Positions 8,986 to 17,249 are shown, counted from the stretch's first letter. The stretch: 64,000 nucleotides of DNA from Aestuariimicrobium soli (GCF_051192575.1 NZ_JBPJSQ010000006.1:310001-374000); one strand, 5' to 3'. Notes: generated from the letters alone by a model not told the origin. Translations and numbers: made by a program.

Positions 8986-9741
8986 ATGGATGCCCTGTTG
9001 TGGGGAGTGCTCCCCTACCTGACCTTGGTGGTGTTCGTCGGCGGGCTGGTGTGGCGTCGCCGCTACGACCAGTTCGGTTGGACGACCCGCTCGTCGCAGT
9101 TGTACGAGTCGAAACTGCTCAAGATCGCCTCGCCGCTGTTCCACTTCTCGCTGCTGGCGGTGTTCCTCGGCCACGTGGTCGGGCTGCTGATCCCGAAGGC
9201 GTTCACCGACTGGATCGGGCTCAGCCAGCACGCGTACCACACCGGCGCGCTGTACGGCGGCGGCCTGGCCGGCATCGGGCTGGCCGTCGGGCTGGGCATG
9301 CTGATCTGGCGTCGTCGCCGCACCCCGCAGGTGTTCCGCGCCACCACGTGGAACGACAAGATCATGTACCTGGTGCTGGCGCTGGTGGTCGGCCTGGGCA
9401 TGGTCGCCACCCTCACCGGCGGTCACACGTCCACCGGCGAGGAGCACAACTACCGCGAGACGGTCTCGCCGTGGTTCCGCTCGCTGTTCGTGTTCCAACC
9501 CGACATCGAGGCGATGGCCGGCGCCACCTGGCAGTTCAAGACGCACGTGGTGATCGCCCTCGTGCTGATCGCCGGCATCCCGTTCACGCGACTGGTGCAC
9601 GCCTTCTCGGCCCCGTTCCACTACCTGTTCCGCCCCTACATCGTCTACCGCTCGCGCGATGCCGTCGGCGCCCGCGCCTCGTCCACCACCAAGGGACGAG
9701 GGTGGGACCCGATCGGCACCCCCGACAACCGCCGCCGCTGA
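8986..9741 (+). CDS. narI: Nitrate reductase gamma subunit NarI, cytochrome b
   Basis: The 251-residue membrane subunit oxidises quinol and passes electrons to NarH. Five hydrophobic helices are visible (about residues 3-23, 45-68, 84-105, 122-142, 180-200). Histidines suited to the two b hemes occur in FHFS and LGHVVG near helix 2 and in FKTHVV and RLVHAFS near helix 5. The C-terminal tail of about 40 residues is basic and cytoplasmic. It completes narGHJI; 28 bases later comes the first NarK gene. Confidence 0.97.
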   Translation: MDALLWGVLPYLTLVVFVGGLVWRRRYDQFGWTTRSSQLYESKLLKIASPLFHFSLLAVFLGHVVGLLIPKAFTDWIGLSQHAYHTGALYGGGLAGIGLAVGLGMLIWRRRRTPQVFRATTWNDKIMYLVLALVVGLGMVATLTGGHTSTGEEHNYRETVSPWFRSLFVFQPDIEAMAGATWQFKTHVVIALVLIAGIPFTRLVHAFSAPFHYLFRPYIVYRSRDAVGARASSTTKGRGWDPIGTPDNRRR

Positions 9742-9769
9742 AGCCGCCGCTGACCCCGAACCCATCGAC

Positions 9770-11080
9770 ATGACTGACACGAATCCTGGCCCCACCAGCC
9801 GTGGGGCCGGCAGGGTGCTGACCGTCTCGACCCTGGCCTTCACGCTGATGTTCGCCGTCTGGCTGATGTTCGGCATCCTGGGCATCCCCATCCAGAAGGA
9901 GTTGGGGCTGTCGGACGAGCAACTCAGCTGGGTGTCGGCACTGGCCGTGCTGAACGGCTCGTTGTGGCGGCTGCCCGCCGGCATCCTCGCCGACCGGTAC
10001 GGCGGCCGAGTGGTGACACTCGTGCTGGTGTTCGCCACGGCCATCCCGACCTATCTGGTGTCGCGGGCCGACAGCTACGGCGCCGTGCTGGCACTGGCCT
10101 TCCTGGTCGGCTTCGCCGGCAACCTGTTCTCGGTGGGCACCTCCTGGAACTCCGCGTGGTTCGGGCAGGACCGCAAGGGGCTCGCTCTGGGCGTCTTCGG
10201 AGCCGGCAACGTGGGCGCCTCGGTGACCAAGTTCATCGGCCCCCCGTTGATCGTCGCCACCGCCGGCAGCACCTACGTGTTCGGCATCCAGGGCGGCTGG
10301 CGGCTGGTGCCGGTCATCTACGCCGCGCTGCTGGTGGTGATGGGTGTCGTCACCTGGCTGGTGGTGCCCCGCCACGACCGGGTGCCGGGTCGGTCCAAGC
10401 CGCTGAGCGAGATGCTGGCCCCGCTCCGGCACGTGCGGGTGTGGCGGTTCAGCCTCTACTACGTGGCCGTCTTCGGCGCCTACGTGGCGCTGTCGGCGTG
10501 GCTGCCGAAGTACTACGTCGACAACTTCGGGGTCTCGCTGGCCGTCGCCGGACTGTTGAGCGCCACCTTCATCTTCCCCGCCAGCCTGCTTCGTCCGTTC
10601 GGGGGGTGGCTGTCGGACCGGTTCGGCGCCCGCCGCGTGATGTACCTGACGTTCGCGCTGATGGCGCTGACCTCGGGAATCCTGATGATGCCCAACGGGC
10701 ACATCGTGGTCGCGCACCCCGACGGCACGCAGACCCAGCACCTCGCCTACGCCATGGGGCTGCCGGCATTCGTGTCGCTGGTGTTCGTGCTCGGCTGCGC
10801 GATGGGGTTCGGCAAGGCCGCGGTCTTCAAGCACATCCCCGAGTACTTCCCCGACAACGTCGGCTCGGTCGGTGGCCTGGTGGGCATGCTCGGCGGGTTG
10901 GGCGGGTTCTTCCTGCCGCCGCTGTTCGCCTACACCAAGGCCTGGTCGGGATTCCCGTCGTCGACCTTCTTCTGCATCTTCGTGCTGGTCGTGGTGTGCG
11001 GAGCCTGGATGCACGTGACGATCCACGGCATGTTGCACCGCGCCTCCCCCGAGCTGGCCGGCCAGATCGAACCCACCTGA
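9770..11080 (+). CDS. narK: NarK1-type nitrate/nitrite MFS transporter
   Basis: A 436-residue twelve-helix transporter of the nitrate-nitrite porter family. The two glycine-rich signature segments are visible: GFAGNLFSVGTSWNSAWF in helix 5 and GFGKAAVFKHIPEYFPDNVG followed by GGLVGMLGGLGGF in helix 11. The cytoplasmic loop LPAGILADRYGGR is the general MFS motif. It is the shorter of two adjacent NarK proteins and looks like the NarK1 group, usually proposed to be a nitrate/proton symporter; that assignment is inference. The ATG at 9770 lacks a clear ribosome site and follows narI closely. Confidence 0.9.
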   Translation: MTDTNPGPTSRGAGRVLTVSTLAFTLMFAVWLMFGILGIPIQKELGLSDEQLSWVSALAVLNGSLWRLPAGILADRYGGRVVTLVLVFATAIPTYLVSRADSYGAVLALAFLVGFAGNLFSVGTSWNSAWFGQDRKGLALGVFGAGNVGASVTKFIGPPLIVATAGSTYVFGIQGGWRLVPVIYAALLVVMGVVTWLVVPRHDRVPGRSKPLSEMLAPLRHVRVWRFSLYYVAVFGAYVALSAWLPKYYVDNFGVSLAVAGLLSATFIFPASLLRPFGGWLSDRFGARRVMYLTFALMALTSGILMMPNGHIVVAHPDGTQTQHLAYAMGLPAFVSLVFVLGCAMGFGKAAVFKHIPEYFPDNVGSVGGLVGMLGGLGGFFLPPLFAYTKAWSGFPSSTFFCIFVLVVVCGAWMHVTIHGMLHRASPELAGQIEPT

Positions 11081-11137
11081 TCCCCCTCGGACGACAACCC
11101 TCCTCTCCCGCCACCTCTCACAGTCGAGGAACCGACC

Positions 11138-12544
11138 ATGACCACCACCGCACGCACCCGACCCGAGACCCAGGGCGACTGGCTGACCGCCTGGGACCCC
11201 GAGGACGAGAAGCTCTGGAACAAGCCACTGGCGTGGCAGACGCTGATCGTCACCACGGTGAGTCTCACCCTGTGCTTCGTCGCCTGGTTCCTGCCCAGCG
11301 CGATCATTCCCAAGCTGAACGCGCTCGGGTTCACCTTCACGAAGACCCAGCTGTACTGGCTGGCCTCGATGCCGGGCCTGTCGGCGGGCTTCATGCGCCT
11401 GTTCTGGATGGTCCTGCCGCCCAAGATCGGTACCCGCAAGATGGTCGCCGCGACCACGCTGCTGTTGCTGCTGCCCGTGCTCGGCTGGGGCGTCGAGGTG
11501 CAGAACGTCGGCCAGACGCCGTACTGGAAGTTCCTCGCATTGAGCTTCCTGGCCGGCATCGGCGGCGGCGCCTTCTCGGGCTTCATGCCGTCGACGTCCT
11601 ACTTCTTCCCCAAGCGCATGCAGGGCACCGCGCTGGGCCTGCAGGCCGGTATCGGCAACTTCGGCGTCTCGCTGGTGCAGGTACTCACCCCGTGGATGAT
11701 CGGCTTCTCGATGGTCGGCTTCCTCGGCGCCTCGCAGTCGATGAAGCGCCCCGGCCAGCCGCCGGTCGACGTCTGGTACCAGAACGCGGCCTTCTTCTAC
11801 GTGCCGCTGATCGTGTGCGTCGCGATCTGGGCGTGGATCGTGCTGCGCTCGGTGCCGGTGAAGGCCAGCATCCGCCAGCAGTTCGACATCTTCGGCAACC
11901 AGGACACCTGGTGGATGACGATCCTCTACATCATGACCTTCGGCACCTTCTCGGGCCTGTCGGCGCAGTTCGGCCTGCTCATGAACAACCTCTACGGCAT
12001 CGGCAACTCCGCCGTCGTCGAGGGCACCGGGGTCGCCGCCCGGGTGCTCATCGAGGGCTACGACGTGCCCGATCCCGTGAAGTTCGTCTTCCTCGGTCCG
12101 TTGGTCGGCGCCGGCGCCCGCGTGCTGTTCTCGCCGCTGACCGACCGCATGGGCGGTGCCATCTGGACGCTGATCTCCGGCATCGGGCTTTTCGTGTCGA
12201 TCCTCGTGACCATCCCCTCCCTCACCCCCGACACCTCGTCGGCGGCTGCCCTGAAGGGTGACTTCAACCTGTTCCTGTTCGGCATGCTCGCGATCTTCCT
12301 GTTCGCCGGCATCGGCAACGCGTCGACGTTCAAGCAGATGCCGATGATCTTCGAGCGCCGTCAGGCCGGCGGGGTGATCGGGTGGACGGCCGCGATCGCG
12401 GCGTTCGGGCCGTTCCTGTTCGGGGTAGGTTTGACGATCATGTCGGCCACCACCTTCTACATCATCGGAGCCGTGTGGGCCGTCGGGTGCATCGCCATCA
12501 CGTGGTGGCGCTACGCCCGCAAGAACGCCCCCAAGCCCAGCTGA
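11138..12544 (+). CDS. narK: NarK2-type nitrate/nitrite MFS transporter
   Basis: A 468-residue transporter of the same nitrate-nitrite porter family. It has a longer N-terminus (about 45 residues with WDPEDEKLWNKPLAWQ) and signature segments GGGAFSGFMPSTSYFFPKRMQGTALG and GIGNASTFKQMP. This group (NarK2, as in E. coli NarK/NarU) usually exchanges nitrate for nitrite. Next to the shorter NarK1 type it makes the known two-transporter arrangement of denitrifiers and nitrate respirers. CAGTCGAGGAACCGACC just upstream supplies a GAGGA ribosome site. Confidence 0.93.
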   Translation: MTTTARTRPETQGDWLTAWDPEDEKLWNKPLAWQTLIVTTVSLTLCFVAWFLPSAIIPKLNALGFTFTKTQLYWLASMPGLSAGFMRLFWMVLPPKIGTRKMVAATTLLLLLPVLGWGVEVQNVGQTPYWKFLALSFLAGIGGGAFSGFMPSTSYFFPKRMQGTALGLQAGIGNFGVSLVQVLTPWMIGFSMVGFLGASQSMKRPGQPPVDVWYQNAAFFYVPLIVCVAIWAWIVLRSVPVKASIRQQFDIFGNQDTWWMTILYIMTFGTFSGLSAQFGLLMNNLYGIGNSAVVEGTGVAARVLIEGYDVPDPVKFVFLGPLVGAGARVLFSPLTDRMGGAIWTLISGIGLFVSILVTIPSLTPDTSSAAALKGDFNLFLFGMLAIFLFAGIGNASTFKQMPMIFERRQAGGVIGWTAAIAAFGPFLFGVGLTIMSATTFYIIGAVWAVGCIAITWWRYARKNAPKPS

Positions 12545-12552
12545 GGATCACG

Positions 12553-12960
12553 GTGACCCCGATCTCGGAGCAACCTCTCGACACCGCCGCACTGCTCGCC
12601 TCGGTGGACGACCCCGCCGCCGGGGCGGTGGCGACCTTCGCGGGCGTCGTCCGCAACCACGACCACGGACGAGCCGTGACCGCCATCGACTACGTGGCCC
12701 ACCCCGGCGCGGACGAGGTGATGGCCGCGCTGCTGGCGGAGTTCCGGTCCCGCGAGCGGGTGCACGCGCTGGCCGCCGAACACCGGGTCGGTTCGCTGGT
12801 GGTGGGCGACGTGGCGCTGTACGTGGCGGTGGCGACGTCGCACCGGGCACTGGCGTTCGCGACCATCAGCGAGTTCGTGGACGAGGCCAAGGCGCGGCTG
12901 CCGATCTGGAAGAAGCAGTACTTCCCCGACGGCACGCACGAGTGGAGCCAGTGCCCGTGA
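12553..12960 (+). CDS. moaE: Molybdopterin synthase catalytic subunit MoaE
   Basis: This 135-residue large subunit of molybdopterin synthase adds two sulfurs from MoaD thiocarboxylate to cyclic pyranopterin. Family landmarks: FAGVVRNHDHGR near the N-terminus, RVGSLVVGDVALYVAVATSHR in the middle and the catalytic lysine region AKARLPIWKKQYFPDG at the C-terminus. The GTG at 12553 follows TGAGGATCACG and starts 8 bases after narK2. The stop overlaps the moeB start as GTGA. Length is normal. Confidence 0.96.
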   Translation: MTPISEQPLDTAALLASVDDPAAGAVATFAGVVRNHDHGRAVTAIDYVAHPGADEVMAALLAEFRSRERVHALAAEHRVGSLVVGDVALYVAVATSHRALAFATISEFVDEAKARLPIWKKQYFPDGTHEWSQCP

Positions 12961-13700
12961 CGTCGCAGCTCAGCCCCGAGCAACAGGAGCGCTACGTGCG
13001 CAACACCTCGGTCGTCGGTCTCGGCGAGGCCGGTCAGCTGCGACTGCTGGCCTCGTCCGTGCTGGTGATCGGCGCCGGCGGGCTCGGCTCGGCTGCGCTG
13101 CCCTACCTGGCGGCCGCCGGCGTCGGGCGGATCGGCATCGTCGACGGCGACGTGGTCGAACTGAAGAACATGCAGCGGCAGGTGCTGCACACCGAGCTCG
13201 GCCGCAACAAGGCCGACTCGGCCGCCGAACGGCTGCAGCTGCTCAACCCCGACGTGACGGTCGAGGTCGTCCCCGACTACCTGACCGCCGACGAAGCCCC
13301 GGAGTTGTTCCGCGGCTACGACCTGGTGATGGACTGCTGCGACACGTTCGCGGCGAAGTTCCTGATCTCGGACGCCTGCCGGGAGGCGGGGCGTCCGCTG
13401 GTGTGGGCCACCGCGGTCGGCATGCAGGGTCAGTGCTCGGTGTTCGGGGTGCCCGACGCCCACGGCGACCGGCTGTGGTTGCGCGACCTGATTCCCGTCG
13501 AGCCCGACCCCGACGACTACCCTCGGGCGACCGAGATCGGTGTGCTCGGGGCGATGGTCGGCCAGGTCGGGTCGCTGCAGGCCACCGAGGCGGTCAAGCT
13601 GCTCGCGGGTTTCGGGGAGCCCCTGGTCGGCCGGGTGATGGTGCTCGATGCGCTGCGCGGACGCTGGTCTGTGCTGCCGCTGCGGGCGGCCCGCCCATGA
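12957..13700 (+). CDS. moeB: MoeB/ThiF-family sulfur-carrier adenylyltransferase without zinc cysteines
   Basis: This 247-residue E1-like enzyme is expected to adenylate the MoaD C-terminus. The nucleotide-binding GAGGLGSAALPYL, the DGDVVELKNMQRQ segment and the NKADSAAERL helix are canonical. There is no C-terminal rhodanese domain, so it is MoeB-like rather than MoeZ-like. Oddly, the CxxC pairs that bind zinc in E. coli MoeB are absent. The usual cysteine before EAGVLG is replaced (RATEIGVLG). Start and stop overlap neighbours (GTGA with moaE, ATGA with moeA), which argues for a functional, translationally coupled gene. Confidence 0.88.
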   Translation: MTSQLSPEQQERYVRNTSVVGLGEAGQLRLLASSVLVIGAGGLGSAALPYLAAAGVGRIGIVDGDVVELKNMQRQVLHTELGRNKADSAAERLQLLNPDVTVEVVPDYLTADEAPELFRGYDLVMDCCDTFAAKFLISDACREAGRPLVWATAVGMQGQCSVFGVPDAHGDRLWLRDLIPVEPDPDDYPRATEIGVLGAMVGQVGSLQATEAVKLLAGFGEPLVGRVMVLDALRGRWSVLPLRAARP

Positions 13701-14941
13701 CTCCACACCCTCCGGCGACGGGCATGCTCACCGTGGAGGAGTACCTCGCCCGGGTGCTCGCCCTGGGTTTCAGACTGGACGACGAGGAGTGCGGCATCGA
13801 CGACGGCCTCGGCCGGGTGCTGGCCGAGCCCGTGGCCGCACAGGTCGCCGTGCCGCCCTTCGACAACTCGGCGATGGACGGGTTCGCCGTGCGATCGTCC
13901 GACCTGGTGGCCGATGCTGCGACGAGCCTGCGGGTGGTCGGCGACATTCCCGCGGGGGCGACCAGTTGGCCGAGGGTCGGCGCCGGTGAGGCGGCGCGGA
14001 TCATGACCGGCGCCCCGCTGCCGCCGGGGGCAGACGCCGTGGTGCCGGTGGAGCAGACCGACCAGCCTCTGGGCGACGTGCCGCTGCCCGACCGGGTTCT
14101 GGTGCGCGAGCCGGTGCGGGCGGGCCAACACGTGCGCCGGGGCGGGGAGGACGTCGCGCCGGGCGAGGTGGTGCTGCCCGCGGGGCTCCGGTGGACGGCG
14201 GGAGCGGCCTCGTCGGCGGCCTCGCTGGGGCATGCCCGGGTGCGGCTGGTGCGACGACCCCGGGTGGCGGTGATCGCCACCGGGTCGGAGCTGGCCGCCC
14301 CCGGTGCACCGCTGGGCCCGGGTCGGATTCCCGACTCCAACTCGTCGCTGGTCGCCGGGTTGGTGCGGCAGTTCGGCGCGGAGGTGTCGCTGGTCGAGCG
14401 GGCGCCCGACGACGCCGACGCCTTCCGTGAGGTGCTGGAGCGCGCGACCGCGACGAGTGACCTGGTGGTCACCACCGGCGGAGTGTCGGTGGGCGCCTTC
14501 GAGGTGGTGCGGCAGGTGGTCGAGGGCGAGATCTCGTTCGTGAAGGTGGCCATGCAGCCGGGCAAGCCCCAGGCCAGCGGGCTGCTGACGTCCGCCGACG
14601 GACGCCGCGTGCCCCTGCTCGGGCTGCCCGGAAACCCCGTCAGCGTGTTCGTGTCGAGCTGGCTGTTCGTGCGCCCGCTGCTGGCTCGACTGGGCGGCTG
14701 GTCGGACGACTGGCCTGCCGTCGCGCTGCCGACCCGGGTGGGCTGGTCGGGCCCGGCCGGACGCCGCCAGTTCCTGCCGGCCCGGATCGTCGAGGGCGGG
14801 GTCGAGCCGGTGCATCGGTTGGGGTCGGGTTCGCACCTGGTGGCGTCGCTGGCGCTGGCCGACAGTCTGGCGGTGGTGGACGAGGACGTCACCCGGGTCG
14901 AGGCGGGGCACCTCGTCCGCACCCATAGGGTGTCCCCATGA
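13697..14941 (+). CDS. moeA: Molybdopterin molybdenumtransferase MoeA
   Basis: The 414-residue enzyme inserts molybdate into adenylylated molybdopterin. Landmarks: PFDNSAMDGFAVR near residue 55, RIMTGAPLPPGADAVVPVEQT, the MPT-binding domain with TGSEL and GRIPDSNSSL, TTGGVSVGAFE, and LGLPGNPVSVFVS. The C-terminal beta domain has GRRQFLPAR. Length and domain order are normal. The ATG overlaps the moeB stop, and the stop at 14941 overlaps the moaC start. Confidence 0.96.
   Translation: MTPHPPATGMLTVEEYLARVLALGFRLDDEECGIDDGLGRVLAEPVAAQVAVPPFDNSAMDGFAVRSSDLVADAATSLRVVGDIPAGATSWPRVGAGEAARIMTGAPLPPGADAVVPVEQTDQPLGDVPLPDRVLVREPVRAGQHVRRGGEDVAPGEVVLPAGLRWTAGAASSAASLGHARVRLVRRPRVAVIATGSELAAPGAPLGPGRIPDSNSSLVAGLVRQFGAEVSLVERAPDDADAFREVLERATATSDLVVTTGGVSVGAFEVVRQVVEGEISFVKVAMQPGKPQASGLLTSADGRRVPLLGLPGNPVSVFVSSWLFVRPLLARLGGWSDDWPAVALPTRVGWSGPAGRRQFLPARIVEGGVEPVHRLGSGSHLVASLALADSLAVVDEDVTRVEAGHLVRTHRVSP
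14926..14931 (+). promoter_or_regulatory. -10 box TAGGGT, possible internal leaderless promoter of moaC
   Basis: TAGGGT inside the last codons of moeA ends 6 nt before the moaC ATG, the same geometry as at moaA, modC-downstream S9 peptidase and argG. moaC may therefore be transcribed separately as well as with moeA. Confidence 0.45.
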
Positions 14942-15444
14942 ACGAGGGCACCCACGGCAGCGACAAGGCGACGTTCACCCACGTGGACGATCGCGGCCGG
15001 GCCCGCATGGTCGATGTCACGCACAAGCAGCCGACGGTGAGGTCTGCGACGGCGGTCGGGTTCGTGCGGACGTCGGCCGCTGTGGTGGCGGCACTGCGTG
15101 ACGGCACCGTGCCCAAGGGGGACGTGCTCGCGGTGGCGCGGGTGGCTGGCATCGCCGCCGCCAAGCGGGTGCCCGACCTGCTGCCATTGGCCCACGTGAT
15201 CGGCGTGCACGGCGTCGTCGTCGACCTCGAGGTGACCGACGAGGGGGTCGCCATCGAGGCCACGGTGCGCACTGCCGACCGCACCGGGGTCGAGATGGAA
15301 GCCCTGACCGCGGTGACCGTGACCGCCCTCGCCGTGGTCGACATGGTCAAGGGCGTCGACCGGTTCACCGAGATCACCTCGGCCAAAGTGGTCGCGAAGA
15401 CCGGGGGCAAGTCCGGCGATTGGACCCGCCCGGACGACCGCTGA
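14938..15444 (+). CDS. moaC: Cyclic pyranopterin monophosphate synthase MoaC
   Basis: This 168-residue enzyme acts after MoaA, rearranging 3',8-cyclo-GTP to cyclic pyranopterin monophosphate. Motifs include FTHVDDRGRARMVDVTHK, ARVAGIAAAKRVPDLLPLAH (conserved substrate-pocket residues), TGVEMEALTAVTVTALAVVDM and the C-terminal KVVAKTGGKSG. Length is normal. Its 3' end is duplicated at about 16.2-16.4 kb, in the accessory island that begins immediately downstream. MoaC itself appears intact. Confidence 0.96.
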   Translation: MNEGTHGSDKATFTHVDDRGRARMVDVTHKQPTVRSATAVGFVRTSAAVVAALRDGTVPKGDVLAVARVAGIAAAKRVPDLLPLAHVIGVHGVVVDLEVTDEGVAIEATVRTADRTGVEMEALTAVTVTALAVVDMVKGVDRFTEITSAKVVAKTGGKSGDWTRPDDR

Positions 15445-15511
15445 GGCGGTTGAGGTGTTGGCGCGCGACGACGACCGCATCGCCGCGCTCGCCGAGCGGT
15501 GGGGGTTGGGA
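15268..15511 (+). repeat. Direct repeat, copy A (3' end of moaC plus downstream tail)
   Basis: This stretch covers the last 59 or so codons of moaC and about 65 bases beyond its stop. It recurs at 16195-16445. From the RFTEITSAKVV codons to the WGLG codons downstream, the two copies are nearly identical except for scattered substitutions. Upstream of that they drift apart. The copies bracket the lipoprotein gene. Confidence 0.8.
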
Positions 15512-15574
15512 CCGTGGCAGGTACACGGGCCTTTGCAGGAGTACCACGACCCCCGCAACAAAGAAGACTACTGA
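15449..15574 (+). pseudogene. Gene-tail fragment, copy 1
   Basis: Directly after moaC, in another frame, codons read VEVLARDDDRIAALAERWGLG and then diverge to a TGA at 15574. The same tail appears in copies 2 (to 16487) and 3 (to 17248), where it continues as TSAxRLxAA before the stop. This copy therefore looks like the 3' remnant of a small gene family, with its own end replaced. No start or full domain remains, and I do not recognise the family. Confidence 0.55.
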
Positions 15575-15642
15575 ACCTACCAAGAAGCTGCGCTCATCAG
15601 GAAGCGCCTGAGTCAAGGACCGGGGGCACTGAGCGTCGATGC

Positions 15643-16044
15643 TCAGTAATCGCGAGCCACCCAAACAAGCGTACTGATACCGCCCTTCGGCCCTCGGTCA
15701 ATCTTGACGACGACGAACGACTCATTATCCACACGGCACTGGTAGTCGTAGGATTCACCGGACTCGGCCAGCACGCACAACTCACCACGCGTCAGTGCCG
15801 CGAATCCGGAGTTGGGCACCAACATTTGGGCGTAGGCCGAGCCTCCGCTGTCGCAGTCTGCATCCTGATACTGAAGTTCCGTGGCGGATGTGGCCTGGGC
15901 GACGGCCTGGCCGATGTTCATCAACTTCTGCTTGCCCGCCAATGTGCACGTGGGGTCCGCTTGGGAGCAAGCCCCAAGGTAGAGGGATGAGAGAGCCACC
16001 AGGAACATGCACGCCAAGGCTGCGGGCTGGACAGGTTTCAGCAT
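15643..16044 (-). CDS. Small secreted lipoprotein of unknown function
   Basis: A 133-residue protein with a lipoprotein signal: about 20 hydrophobic residues ending in the lipobox LGAC, so the mature chain starts at Cys 26 and should be anchored outside the membrane. The mature part has further cysteines (PTCTL, DADCDSGG, GELCV, YQCRV), which could form two disulfides, and a C-terminal KIDRGPKGGISTLVWVARDY. I do not recognise the domain. Its upstream 110 bases are a near copy of those before the Rhs gene at 27378, so the two are probably co-regulated. A role as an extracellular immunity or accessory protein for the Rhs system is inference. Confidence 0.7.
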   Translation of the reverse strand: MLKPVQPAALACMFLVALSSLYLGACSQADPTCTLAGKQKLMNIGQAVAQATSATELQYQDADCDSGGSAYAQMLVPNSGFAALTRGELCVLAESGESYDYQCRVDNESFVVVKIDRGPKGGISTLVWVARDY

Positions 16045-16157
16045 GGATCACCGCTCACGCCCAGCACCACTGCCGGGACCTCATCGGAAACGTTGGCCAA
16101 CGGGCCAGTGAACACACACTAAACAGCCCAACCGCCCAGCACAAGTGACAGCGCCAA
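16045..16157 (-). promoter_or_regulatory. Duplicated promoter region, copy 1 (before the lipoprotein gene)
   Basis: Read on the minus strand it has a -35-like TTGTGC (16144-16139), 17 bases, a -10-like TAGTGT (16121-16116), and then the 12-bp perfect palindrome CGTTGGCCAACG (16091-16102). The same order occurs at 27379-27487. The sequence between and around these elements is also conserved, which suggests a shared promoter plus operator. Confidence 0.65.
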
Positions 16158-16194
16158 CAACGCCTGCACACGTCGGCGACGTCACGGCAGCGAT

Positions 16195-16445
16195 GTCGCA
16201 CCGCCGACCGCACCGGGGGGTTGTCCTGCAAGCGCTGGTCACGGAGCCCGCCGCCACCTCCGCGGTGGTCGACATGGCCAACGCCGTCGACCGGTTCACC
16301 GAGATCACCTCGGCCAAAGTGGTCGCGAAGCCCGGAGGCACGTCCGGCGATTGGACCCGCCCGGACGACCACTGAGGCGGTTGAGGTTTTGCCGCTCGAC
16401 GACGACGGCATCGCCGCGCTCGGCCAGCGGTGGGGGTTGGGAACA
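16195..16445 (+). repeat. Direct repeat, copy B (moaC 3' end duplicate)
   Basis: This duplicate of 15268-15511 encodes a stranded MoaC end (VVDMANAVDRFTEITSAKVV ... DWTRPDDH, stop at 16375) without the catalytic N-terminal part. It cannot be functional MoaC. Divergence is concentrated in the first 70 bases, which suggests an old copy. Confidence 0.8.
16196..16375 (+). pseudogene. Truncated moaC 3' copy
   Basis: The frame ends with the MoaC C-terminal sequence and a TGA at 16375, but only about the last 36 codons match well. The residues needed for the MoaC pocket (the KRVPDLLPLAH region) are missing. It is a relic of the duplication that also copied the tail at 15449. Confidence 0.75.
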
Positions 16446-16487
16446 TCGGCCGACCGACTCGCGGCCGCATCGACAACGTGCTCGTAG
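16376..16487 (+). pseudogene. Gene-tail fragment, copy 2
   Basis: This second copy of the tail follows the moaC fragment in the same relative frame as copy 1: EAVEVLPLDDDGIAALGQRW, then GLGTSADRLAAAS and a TAG at 16487. Sequence just after the stop again resembles that after copy 3 at 17248. The duplicated unit therefore included a tail-to-tail junction with a minus-strand neighbour. Confidence 0.55.
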
Positions 16488-16560
16488 TCTGCGCCAGCGC
16501 GTCGCCGATGCAGCGCCGCCAGGCCAGCCCACTGTTGGAGCCGTGGGATGGCGCGACGGT

Positions 16561-16973
16561 CTATTCAATGACGTGAAGACCGCCCAGTTTCTTTGAGGAG
16601 GCGTGATGGTAGAGCCGACACAATCCATCCCATTCATCATTGACGAGCTCGGAGACGTAATCCAGACTCCACTCAGAGAACGCTGGATAGAGCTCGCCCC
16701 GATTCATCTCCCCCACGTCGACCCCAAGGATGGCAGCGGACACGTCAAACTCGGCCAGGTAGTCGGATGTATCCGTGACCTGGCCGGGATCCAACCATTG
16801 CGCTCCACCGTAACCAAACGGGTCGGCCGTGACGTCGATCCCTCCCACCAGCTTGCGAATCTCGGGTCAGGTAGAGGTAGCTCACCGCATCGAACCGCGA
16901 CAGGAACGCCTCCCGTTGCTGCCCGGTGCGGCCGGGATCGGGGAGGAAGTCCGCCGCCCAGTTGATCGCCGCC
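16561..16973 (-). pseudogene. DUF1877-like (YfbM family) immunity-type gene, truncated and frameshifted
   Basis: Minus-strand codons down to 16561 give GGIDVTADPFGYGGAQWL, DPGQV, YLAEFDVS, ELYPAFSEW and the end CRLYHHASSKKLGGLHVIE. This order (GG..V..D.FGYG, L.P.QV, then a Tyr/Phe-rich C-terminus) matches DUF1877 proteins. Upstream, a second frame continues the protein (AAINWAADFLPD ... SYLYLT). It joins only if one C of the CCC near 16862 is removed, so there is a one-base frameshift. An in-frame TAG just beyond 16973 ends what remains, and the N-terminus is lost. It is probably a dead immunity gene. Confidence 0.6.
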
Positions 16974-17248
16974 TATGGGGGGTTGGATTGGACGACATCG
17001 CCGCCGCGGCGAGCGACCCGGGATCAGCCCCGGCTACGGCCCTGCGCCGCAAGCTCGAGGGGGCCATCGATTACCTGGGGCCGGCGCAGGTGGTCGTGCA
17101 GGTGGTCACCGATCTGGAGCTCGACACCGCGGCGCTCGACCTGGAGCGGCTGCCGCACGACGACGAGCGCGTAGCGGCGCTCACCGCGCGCTGGGGGTTG
17201 GGTACGTCGGCCGAGCGGCTCACGGCGGCATTGAGCCCGCCCTCGTAG
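16972..17248 (+). pseudogene. Gene-tail fragment, copy 3 (longest)
   Basis: This longest copy encodes about 90 residues: LWGVGLDDIAAAASDPGS, ALRRKLEGAIDYLGPAQV, VVQVVTDLELDTAAL, and then the tail shared with copies 1 and 2 (RWGLGTSAERLTAALSPPS, TAG at 17248). No credible start is present and the frame upstream of 16972 is the antisense of the DUF1877-like relic. The segment looks like the C-terminal third of a soluble, acidic, Leu/Ala-rich protein that I cannot name. Confidence 0.5.
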
Positions 17249-17249
17249 T

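Noticed and set aside
15499..15990. A 163-codon plus-strand frame over the lipoprotein gene
   Set aside because: It is antisense to a gene with a clear lipobox signal and duplicated promoter, and has no ribosome site or motif.
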